From Gammaproteobacteria bacterium (GTDB lineage: Bacteria; Gemmatimonadota; Gemmatimonadetes; Longimicrobiales; Gaopeijiaceae), in the NCBI GenBank assembly GCA_028819075.1, contig JAPPMM010000040.1, positions 124,001 through 188,000 of the forward strand: a stretch of DNA of 64,000 nucleotides. The letters are read 5' to 3'. Position numbers and translations under genes: made by a program. This document shows positions 45,543 to 51,864 of this stretch, piece after piece. Within the stretch, counting starts at the first letter, position 1. Each line of letters starts with the position of its first letter. Under the pieces are notes generated by a model. The model worked only from the letters and a program-made list of their open reading frames with translations. It was not told the DNA's origin and did no database searches.

Positions 45543-45577
45543 CCGTCCCGCACGCGGGCATCGGGGGGATCGGCTGA
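45514..45577. repeat. imperfect direct duplication at the 3' end of metB
   Basis: CGCGGGC followed by ATCGG(A/G)GGGATCGGCTGA occurs at 45514-45542, where it contains the real metB stop, and again at 45553-45577 with a short deletion. The second copy reproduces the last codons and the stop outside the gene. Confidence 0.65.
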
Positions 45578-45622
45578 GACCGTCCTGGGACCAAGCCCAG
45601 CGCGCTGACCGGCGGGCGTCGG

Positions 45623-46843
45623 CTACATTCCGGTCGGCGTCCGCGCGAGAGTCAGCACCTGAGGGTGCTCCACGCCCAGTTCGTCCGTCCAGACGCCCAG
45701 GACGGCATCCATGGTGATGTCCATCACCGCGAAGTCGTTCGGCGCGTCAACGGTGCCGAGCCAGGTGCCCTCCGCATCCAGCACCAGCCACGCCTGCGGC
45801 CAGTCCTGCTCGCTCCGTCCCCGGTACAGCTCCAGCCAGACCGCTCCCGAAGGGTCCACAAGGATGTCCGCGTAGGCGGGGCGAGTCGCCGGGGCCGGGA
45901 GTTCCTCGATGAATTGGCGCATGAAGGGAGGAAAGGTCACCCCGGGAGGCAGTTCCACATCGAACTGGGCTTCGCGTTCCGCGGCGACCTCCTCATCGCT
46001 GAGGCTCAGCGGATAGTCCGAAATGCGCAGGATGCGAACGATATCGCCGGTGACCGAGAGTTCCCGCACCTCCATCAGGTCCGCGGACCCCTGCAGAATC
46101 ACGTCGTCGCTCACGGCTACGTGGCCCTCCCTGCCGAACAGCGGCCTACCCGAGATGTACTGATCGTCGATAACGCGGGATACCTCTTCATAGCCAGGTG
46201 TCTCCGCAAGGCTGTCGACGCGCGCGCCGGTCAGGTCGAAGCGCACCAACGCGCTCGACCCTCGAACGACTTCGGTTCCAGGCTCGGTTTCCGTGAGCGG
46301 GCGGACTTCCACGAGAACCGTGCCGTCGTGAAGGTCGTGCAGATCGAAAACGCGGTCCGCCACATCGAAGGTGCGCGCCGGCATCAGATCGGGCGTGAAC
46401 ACCGCGACCCGGCCTCGCTGGTCGAGCGCAAGAATCCGGTCCGCCGATGGCTCCACTTTCCAGAGATTGCGGAATTCGCCGGGTCCGTCTCCGACACCTC
46501 CTGCGGATCCCAGGAATTCGCCCTGCGCCGAGTAGAGGCGCACCTCCTGGGAGCCCCGGTCGGCAACCACCACCGATCCATCCGGACGCTGCCGGACGTC
46601 GCGGACGCGGAAGAACTCGTGGGAGGGACCGCTCCCGGAGCGCGTCAGGTCGACAAGAGGATCCGGATTAATCCTCCACAGGCTGGAATCGCCCCACAGC
46701 GGTCTCATCGCCTCGACGATCCGAACGCCGGCGCTGTCCCGCTGGACGATCAGCGGCGCACCGAAGTCGCGGGGCGCGCACGAGACGAGGCCGGACAGGA
46801 GGAGAACCGTTACGGACTGGAGAACCGGTCTGGCTCGACGCAC
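45623..46843 (-). CDS. six-bladed beta-propeller lipoprotein divergent from blaI
   Basis: This 406-residue lipoprotein has the lipobox LVSC (Cys22). A six-bladed propeller contains GGVGDGPGEFRNL and blade repeats such as GSVVVADRGSQEVRLYSAQG, and ends DELGVEHPQVLTLAR. It is the same family as the products at 32384-33679 and 51865-53547. The GTG at 46843 has GAGG five bases upstream; the GTG at 46849 is an alternative. It is transcribed away from blaI, and the gap holds two BlaI-type inverted repeats, so BlaI control of both directions is plausible. Confidence 0.82.
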   Translation of the reverse strand: MRRARPVLQSVTVLLLSGLVSCAPRDFGAPLIVQRDSAGVRIVEAMRPLWGDSSLWRINPDPLVDLTRSGSGPSHEFFRVRDVRQRPDGSVVVADRGSQEVRLYSAQGEFLGSAGGVGDGPGEFRNLWKVEPSADRILALDQRGRVAVFTPDLMPARTFDVADRVFDLHDLHDGTVLVEVRPLTETEPGTEVVRGSSALVRFDLTGARVDSLAETPGYEEVSRVIDDQYISGRPLFGREGHVAVSDDVILQGSADLMEVRELSVTGDIVRILRISDYPLSLSDEEVAAEREAQFDVELPPGVTFPPFMRQFIEELPAPATRPAYADILVDPSGAVWLELYRGRSEQDWPQAWLVLDAEGTWLGTVDAPNDFAVMDITMDAVLGVWTDELGVEHPQVLTLARTPTGM

Positions 46844-46964
46844 GAGCACCTCACGACTGCTGGTGGACGGTAAGCGGACCGCTCTGCTGGCGCGGCCAGC
46901 GCCGGAGAAGCGTGGGGATCGTAGCGGTCCCGACGGATCTCGGCAAAGGACTCGGAAACCAATC

Positions 46965-46982
46965 CTACGAAGATCCTCGTTG
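46965..46982. promoter_or_regulatory. second, weaker BlaI-like inverted repeat
   Basis: CTACGAA-N4-CTCGTTG has the left half-site identical to the other two operators but a right half with two mismatches. It lies 49 bases (centre to centre) from the operator at 47014-47031, nearer to the divergent propeller gene. Confidence 0.4.
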
Positions 46983-47031
46983 ACATCCGGGGAACCATCG
47001 GTTACAGTACTGACTACGAAAAACTTCGTGA
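46980..47031 (+). promoter_or_regulatory. blaI promoter and operator
   Basis: TTGACA (46980-46985), 17 bases, and TACAGT (47003-47008) form the promoter. Five bases later is the inverted repeat CTACGAA-N4-TTCGTGA (47014-47031), over the expected start of transcription. BlaI/MecI proteins bind such dyads as dimers and repress their own operon. The same layout recurs at 32315-32364. Confidence 0.7.
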
Positions 47032-47132
47032 AGCGAGAGCCCGGAGATGGGCTCCGGAGCCTGAAATCGGTCCAAAACCAACGAGCGCGATGGTTACATC
47101 GGGCGACAGCTGGACGGTGCGGGGAGAGCAAC

Positions 47133-47540
47133 ATGGCGAGTGAATCAGCCGAACCGAGGCGGGAACCGAATCGATTCACCCACCGCGAACTGGACATCAT
47201 GAGCGTCCTCTGGCGCACGGGCTCGGGGACGGTGGCGGAAGTTCGGGACGTCCTCGGGGAGGATGTCGGCTACACCACCGTCCTCAAGATGCTGCAGATC
47301 CTGGAGGCCAAGAACGCGGTTCGCCATGAGAAGGAAGGGCGGGCCCACCGCTACTACCCACTGGTTGAATCGGCGGATGCCGGGGGCAGCGCGCTCCGGC
47401 GGGTCATGAACAAGATCTTCCACGGTTCCGCAGAGCTGCTCCTGGCGACGCTGGTCGAGAACCGGGAATTCAGCGACGAGGAGATTGAGCGCATGCGTTC
47501 GATCCTGGATCGAGCCCAGGACAGGGAAGAAGACCGATGA
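47133..47540 (+). CDS. BlaI/MecI/CopY family transcriptional repressor
   Basis: This 135-residue repressor has an N-terminal winged helix: FTHRELDIMSVLW, then GTVAEVRDVL and the recognition helix region GYTTVLKMLQILEAKNAVRHEKEGRAHRY (given here only to mark its place). The C-terminal dimerisation part contains SAELLLATLVENREFSDEEIERM. In the family, release from DNA follows cleavage after sensing by an M56 protease, and the next gene encodes one, overlapping by four bases (ATGA). The ATG at 47133 has gggaga upstream. The autoregulatory operator lies about 100 bases upstream. Confidence 0.9.
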   Translation: MASESAEPRREPNRFTHRELDIMSVLWRTGSGTVAEVRDVLGEDVGYTTVLKMLQILEAKNAVRHEKEGRAHRYYPLVESADAGGSALRRVMNKIFHGSAELLLATLVENREFSDEEIERMRSILDRAQDREEDR

Positions 47541-48955
47541 TCTTCTGGTGGATGGGCTACGCGGCGGGCATTGGAGCGCTGCTGGCGGGGGGCGCCTGGG
47601 CGGGTGAGCGACTGTGCGAGAACATGGGCTGGCCGCGCCGGTTCCCCTGGGTCGCCGCGCTCACGCTCGCGGTCGTCATCCCCCTGTCGGCGCGGGCGCC
47701 GGCGCCGGTGCTGGAGGTATCGGCCGCCGCGCCATCGCCCATCACATCGGTGGTGCAGGCAGCGGATCCGGCGGTTCCTGCGATCTTCGGGACGGGATGG
47801 GAGCGGGCGGCGATCTTCGCGTGGGGCGCCGCCTCCCTGGGCACGCTCCTGGTTTTCGGGGCAATCATGGGCCTCATGGCCCGCTCGCGCCGCCGCTGGC
47901 CCCGGCGGTCGGTGGACGGCGAAGACGTCTACGTCTCGGAGGGCTTCGGCCCGGCGCTGATCGGCGTGACGCGTCCCTCCGTGGTCATCCCCGACTGGCT
48001 CTTGTCCGCGGGTGACCGGGCCGGCCGCGTCGCGATCCTGCACGAGCGCGAGCACGCCCGCGCACGCGACCACCTGACCCTCCTCTACGGAGCACTCATC
48101 GCCGCGCTCTTCCCTTGGAGCCCGGCGGTCTGGTGGATGGTGCGCAATCTGCGGGGCGCGGTCGAAATCGACTGCGACCGGCGCGTCATCGCCTCCGGCA
48201 TCCCGGCGGACGACTACGGGAAGCTGCTGCTCGCCATCGGCGTGGGACAGCATCGGCGATGGATGTTGACACCCGCTCTTCTCGAATCCCGACATTCCCT
48301 CGAACGGAGACTGAAGATCATGGCTTCCAGGAAGATGAAGTGGAGCCCGCTGCGCGCGGTGACGCTGGCCGGTCTGACGCTGGTGGCGGTGGTGATCGCC
48401 TGTGACACCAACGCCCCCACCGCTCTCGACGACGCGCTCCTCGACGTGCTGGCGAGCCCGGAGGCGGAGGCCAGCGCTGACGGATCTCTTACCCCGCGTG
48501 CCCTGGCCGAGCAGGTCGAGGTCGCGCGGCAGGCCGCGGCGGCGCAGATAAAGGGCAACCTCCTTGGAATCGAGCCGCGGCCCCTGATCTTCATCGATGG
48601 CGTCGAGGTGTCGAATTCGGACCTCTCGCTTGAGGCCGGCAAGTACACGGTCAGGACCGGCAGCGCCCCCTACTCGCCACTGAATTCCCTGAACCCCGAC
48701 TACATCGAGCGAATCGAGATCATCAAAGGCGAGGCTGCGCGCGGCCTGTTCGGCGACGGGGCCGAGAACGGCGTCATTCAGATCTTCACGAAGGAGCCCG
48801 AGGCTTCTGAACCCGCAGAACCGTCGGCGAGCAGTTCACCGCCCGAGGAAGGCGGTGACGTGGACGAAGTCAGGCCGATTGACATCGCCTACTATGTACA
48901 GTTGGGGTCTCCCGCCTTCGTCCTCCGCACAAACAAGCTGTCGCTCGTGCCGTAG
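47537..48955 (+). CDS. BlaR1-like M56 metallopeptidase fused to a TonB/SusC plug-like domain
   Basis: This 472-residue membrane protein has helices near residues 5-25, 35-50 and 90-115. The cytoplasmic zinc-peptidase motif is ILHEREHARARDHLTL with the third-ligand region AVEIDCDR. A last helix at about 275-292 ends VVIAC, which looks like a lipobox. The outside domain is not the penicillin-binding domain of BlaR1. It is instead a short plug-like unit: LIFIDGVEV, SLNPDYIERIEIIKGEAARGL, GAENGVIQIFTKE. It should sense an envelope signal and cleave the BlaI product. The plug-like part resembles the SusC-family segment that carries the N-pocket, without any barrel. Confidence 0.85.
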   Translation: MIFWWMGYAAGIGALLAGGAWAGERLCENMGWPRRFPWVAALTLAVVIPLSARAPAPVLEVSAAAPSPITSVVQAADPAVPAIFGTGWERAAIFAWGAASLGTLLVFGAIMGLMARSRRRWPRRSVDGEDVYVSEGFGPALIGVTRPSVVIPDWLLSAGDRAGRVAILHEREHARARDHLTLLYGALIAALFPWSPAVWWMVRNLRGAVEIDCDRRVIASGIPADDYGKLLLAIGVGQHRRWMLTPALLESRHSLERRLKIMASRKMKWSPLRAVTLAGLTLVAVVIACDTNAPTALDDALLDVLASPEAEASADGSLTPRALAEQVEVARQAAAAQIKGNLLGIEPRPLIFIDGVEVSNSDLSLEAGKYTVRTGSAPYSPLNSLNPDYIERIEIIKGEAARGLFGDGAENGVIQIFTKEPEASEPAEPSASSSPPEEGGDVDEVRPIDIAYYVQLGSPAFVLRTNKLSLVP

Positions 48956-48957
48956 GC

Positions 48958-49093
48958 GGCATCGCCCGCGGCGCCGACGCGCGCTATTGTGTAGCCGTTC
49001 AGCTCGCCACCGGCATCGGACAGGGCAGGCCGTGGGTGTTCCCGGACGTCCTCGTCGAATCAGGACACGCTCTCGAACCGGAGATTCAAAGTC
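48958..49093 (+). pseudogene. relic of a partial M56 gene duplication
   Basis: Read in frame from 48958, the translation contains QLATGIGQGRPW and LVESGHALEPE. These match LLAIGVGQHRRW and LLESRHSLERR of the upstream protease in order and spacing. At about 49077 one extra C shifts the frame relative to the downstream gene, whose product continues the similarity. The region is thus a decayed copy of the cytoplasmic end of the M56 protease, starting directly after the parent's stop codon. Confidence 0.75.
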
Positions 49094-49489
49094 ATGGGCG
49101 GAAGCAAGATGAAACGGAGCCCGCTGCGCGGGTTGACCCTCGCCGGTCTGACCTTGACGGCCGTGGTCATGGCCTGCGACACCGAAGCGCCCACGGCTCT
49201 CGACGGCGCGCTCCTCGACGTGCTGGCGGACCCCGAGGCGGCAGTCGACGCGGACGGGGCCGACAATCCGGGAGCACTTCAAATCAGGGGCGCGCTCGCA
49301 GAAGGAGCTCCGCTGATCTTCGTCGACGGCGTCGAGCTCGAGACGGGCAGTGACGCGCTCAGCTCCCTCAACCCCGACGACATCGAATCCATCGAGGTCA
49401 TCAAGGGCGAAGCGGCCGCAGACCTGTACGGCGAGCGCGCCGAGAACGGCGTCATCCGGATCCTGACGATCGAGTCCCCGGGCGGCTGA
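49094..49489 (+). CDS. stand-alone plug-like domain lipoprotein (duplicate of M56 C-terminus)
   Basis: This 131-residue predicted lipoprotein has the signal helix SPLRGLTLAGLTLTAVVMAC, which is a near copy of the last helix of the M56 protein. The plug-like unit follows (PLIFVDGVEL, SLNPDDIESIEVIKGEAAADL, RAENGVIRILT). Over the first 50 residues about 70% match the parent. Its SusC-type motif is closer to the classic form (NPDDIESIEVIKG) than the parent's. Whether the gene is expressed is unknown; no ribosome site better than gcgga is seen. If expressed, it would give a barrel-free plug domain tethered to a membrane. Confidence 0.65.
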   Translation: MGGSKMKRSPLRGLTLAGLTLTAVVMACDTEAPTALDGALLDVLADPEAAVDADGADNPGALQIRGALAEGAPLIFVDGVELETGSDALSSLNPDDIESIEVIKGEAAADLYGERAENGVIRILTIESPGG

Positions 49490-49811
49490 ACCCGGGAACC
49501 GTCGCTGAGCGATGCTCAGATCGTCGTTTAGGTCACAACTCTATGTGGCACATGGTTTTATATCGGTACACGCTGACCGCCGATCACCCCCGCAATCACC
49601 CTTTCCACGCGCGGTAGCGTCACCCCCGTTTGTCCGGGCGCGCCCCCCGCTTTCCCGACCGTCCCGTGAAGGCTCCCCTTATCCCAAGGCGTCTGGTGAC
49701 CCACGCTGCATCGGCGGCAGTCCGAAGCCTTCTTTTCGCGGAGGCCGCGCCATGCAAGTTATCATCCACGAAGCTGCCGGACTTGGTTACACTGCGGGGG
49801 AGGAGAAGAGA
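49490..49811. other. 322-base gap between plug lipoprotein and HU genes
   Basis: No convincing gene. It holds a short palindrome ATGTG-G-CACAT (49543-49553) followed by the A+T-rich TTTTATATC, which is the best candidate promoter zone for the HU gene. A 61-codon frame at 49630-49815 has arginine-rich composition typical of chance frames here. Confidence 0.5.
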
Positions 49812-50144
49812 ATGACGAAAGCCGACCTCGTTGAGCAGGTCGCCGTTGTGATCGGACCACGGGTCACCAAGAGGGATTGCGGGCTCGTGGTCGACGCCTT
49901 CCTCGACGCCGTGAAGGACACGCTGGCGCGCGGCGACCACATCGAGATCCGGGGCTTCGGCACCTTCAAGGTGCGGCACCGCAAGGCTCGCACGGCGCGC
50001 AATCCCAGAACAGGCGAGCCGGTCGGGGTTCCACCGCGTGTCGCGCCGGTCTTCAAGCCGTCGAGTCACTTCCGCAGCCTGGTGGACCGCGGCTTGGGGG
50101 TTCTTGGGAAGGAGGCGCGCGGGGAGGTCGTCCGCGACCCATAG
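49812..50144 (+). CDS. HU/IHF family DNA-binding protein
   Basis: This 110-residue nucleoid-associated protein has MTKADLVEQVAVVIG at the start, then GDHIEIRGFGTFKVRHRKARTARNPRTGE, the DNA-clamp arm typical of the family (named here by its central part). PRVAPVFKPSSHFRSLV follows, with a C-terminal extension of about 18 residues beyond the usual 90. The ATG at 49812 has an aggagaagag site; an in-frame ATG at 49752 would add 20 residues. It bends DNA non-specifically and may serve the nearby integrase as host factor (inference). Confidence 0.88.
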   Translation: MTKADLVEQVAVVIGPRVTKRDCGLVVDAFLDAVKDTLARGDHIEIRGFGTFKVRHRKARTARNPRTGEPVGVPPRVAPVFKPSSHFRSLVDRGLGVLGKEARGEVVRDP

Positions 50145-50533
50145 TCTCGCCGTCGATGCCGCGATGCGGCCCGCCGGTCGTTCCGCCGTCGAGACGACGG
50201 TTTCCGCTGGCTTGGACCACGCTTTAGGTGGTCGAGCCACCCTACCTTTCGTGGCCACGCTCCGCGCGACCCCTGCAAGGCTGACGAGGGGCTCTGCCCC
50301 CTCGACCCCCAAGAGGTTCTCTGCGATGCAGGAACGGCGCGGACCGTCGCCGAGCGCGCCGCCTTGGCGGGCAAGGCCGGTTCCGCAGGAGATCGCCATG
50401 TGAGACCCTCCGTCCACGCGTTGTCACGGCACCTCGCAACGGACGCTGCCGATTTGGCATCCCCTTATGTAGAACAGCCGCATTCGGCGCGAGCGTCGGA
50501 CCGGGCACGATCAACTGCGTACGGGGGGTGCAC
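50145..50533. other. 389-base gap containing one copy of a structured repeat
   Basis: Frames of 80-120 codons exist on both strands but have the composition of chance frames, and none has a good start. The main content is the repeat described at 50205-50310. The right part, 50440-50520, is less G+C-rich (cttatgtag) and should hold the promoter of the membrane protein/sigma factor operon, though no confident -35/-10 pair was found. Confidence 0.5.
50205..50310 (-). repeat. structured repeat, left copy (inverted relative to right copy)
   Basis: On the minus strand it begins GGGGGTC-N2-GGGGGGCAGAGCC-like (exactly GGGGGTCGAGGGGGCAGAGC), with a CGAGGGG/CCCCTCG stem. Further on it has a hairpin with TGGCT/AGCCA and GACCAC/GTGGTC stems around the loop CTAAAGC. 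The same order of elements, including the CTAAAG loop, occurs on the plus strand at 53656-53745. Confidence 0.6.
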
Positions 50534-51289
50534 ATGACCGAGACCAAGTCCCATCCCAAGCCTGAATCCGGTTTCTCCAGGCGTGTCGCCATCTGGGTTG
50601 TCTTCCTTCTGGCCGTGTACCTCGCGTATTCGGCAACCCACTTCTGGGGGCGGCCGGATGCGGTCGCGGACTTCCTCGCGATGGTGGCGAGACGCCTCCC
50701 CGTCATGGTCGTCCAGATCCTGCCGCCTGCCGTGTTCGCCGGGGCTCTGAACGGGTGCGCAATCTTCAGCGCGGATTCTACCGGTTCGCAGCGTCGCCAC
50801 TGGATCCTGCTCGCCATGTTGGCGGCGGTGGCATACGCCCTGCCGTCGCTCTTGATACCCATGTTCACGACTGGTGACGATTGGCCGCTTCCCTCCGCGC
50901 TCGTCCATTCTGCGAGGTCTGCTCAGGCTGCGGCGGACGCCGCGACGGGAAACGAGGCCGCAAGGTACTTGCGTAGAGCGGCCAACCATCTGGGAACGCT
51001 GCTCGTGCCGATCGCGAACGCGGGGTTCGTTTTGCTTGCCGGCGTACTGGGTGATCTGACCGGAAGATTGACCGGCAGTTTGTCCACTTGGTCCCGCTAC
51101 GCGACGCGGTGGCTCTCGGGCGGATTGCTTTTCGCGGCTTTCTGGATTCCTGTGGCCATGGCCGCCGAATTGGTTGGGTATTACGCGGTCTGGGGTGGCG
51201 TGCTGTTCGTACTCCCTCTGTCCGTGCCGCTTGTCGCAACGGGGATCCTGTTCGCTGTGACGCGCCCTGATCGCAGGTCCGCCCGTTGA
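50534..51289 (+). CDS. integral membrane protein, first gene of the ECF sigma operon
   Basis: This 251-residue protein has about five predicted helices (VAIWVVFLLAVYLAYSATHF, MVVQILPPAVFAGALNGC, WILLAMLAAVAYALPSLLIP, LGTLLVPIANAGFVLLAGV, LLFAAFWIPVAMAAELVGYY and a last one). No family is recognised. Its stop overlaps the TTG start of the sigma factor gene (TTGA), so it belongs to that operon and may act as a sensor or be the regulated function. An in-frame GTG at 50528 lies six bases upstream of the chosen ATG. Confidence 0.7.
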   Translation: MTETKSHPKPESGFSRRVAIWVVFLLAVYLAYSATHFWGRPDAVADFLAMVARRLPVMVVQILPPAVFAGALNGCAIFSADSTGSQRRHWILLAMLAAVAYALPSLLIPMFTTGDDWPLPSALVHSARSAQAAADAATGNEAARYLRRAANHLGTLLVPIANAGFVLLAGVLGDLTGRLTGSLSTWSRYATRWLSGGLLFAAFWIPVAMAAELVGYYAVWGGVLFVLPLSVPLVATGILFAVTRPDRRSAR

Positions 51290-51846
51290 CTCCCCAGGTT
51301 GGCAGCGACGACTTCGACCGGAAGCGATTCCACGCGGGAGACCGTGCGCTGTTTCGCCGTCTGGTCCGGGAGACGTCGCCGCGCATGCTGCGAGTGATCC
51401 GTGGTTACGCCAGGGATGACGACCACGCGGCCGACCTGTTGCAAGCCTGCTGGATCCGGATCTACCGGAAGCGTGCGCGCTTCTCCGGCACCGGATCCTT
51501 TCTCGGGTGGGCGCTGACCGTGTGCAGGAATGTGTGTAGGGCGGAGGCACGCAAACGTCGGCATGCCCCCTTTGTCCGCCTTGACCACCACCCCGATCTC
51601 CCTGACCGCGCACCCGGCCCGGCTGAGCAGCTGAAACGTCAGGAGCGGGCGGCTGCCCTCTACGCGGCGCTGGAACGACTCAGGGAGCGCGAGCGCGACG
51701 CAATCCTGCTGCGCATCCTCGAAGGCCGGAGCACTGCCGAGGTGGCGCGGATACTGGAGGTGAAGGAGGCGTCGGTTCGCTCGCTGATCCATCGGGGCCT
51801 GAAGAAGCTGCGCCAAATGGATTGGCTTGCCGAAGAAACTCAATAG
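51286..51846 (+). CDS. ECF-type RNA polymerase sigma factor
   Basis: This 186-residue extracytoplasmic-function sigma factor has region 2 in PRMLRVIRGYARDDDHAADL and LLQACWIRIYRKRARF, with the core-binding GSFLGWALTVCRNVCR. Region 4 is LERLRERERDAILLRILEG then STAEVARILEVKEASVRSL and IHRGLKKLRQM, the -35 recognition helix. The start codon is TTG, overlapping the stop of the membrane protein gene. The gene after it begins 18 bases downstream, in the position usual for the anti-sigma factor. Target promoters cannot be read from this window. Confidence 0.9.
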   Translation: MTPQVGSDDFDRKRFHAGDRALFRRLVRETSPRMLRVIRGYARDDDHAADLLQACWIRIYRKRARFSGTGSFLGWALTVCRNVCRAEARKRRHAPFVRLDHHPDLPDRAPGPAEQLKRQERAAALYAALERLRERERDAILLRILEGRSTAEVARILEVKEASVRSLIHRGLKKLRQMDWLAEETQ

Positions 51847-51864
51847 CCAAAGGAGAACCCCAAG

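Noticed and set aside
47537..48955. Beta-lactam sensor BlaR1
   Set aside because: The penicillin-binding sensor domain is missing and the external part is plug-like; no beta-lactamase gene adjoins. The BlaI name reflects the fold only.
50038..50403. 121-codon plus-strand frame over the HU gene end and the following gap
   Set aside because: It overlaps HU in another frame, is low in diversity and coincides with the structured repeat. No ribosome site or family.
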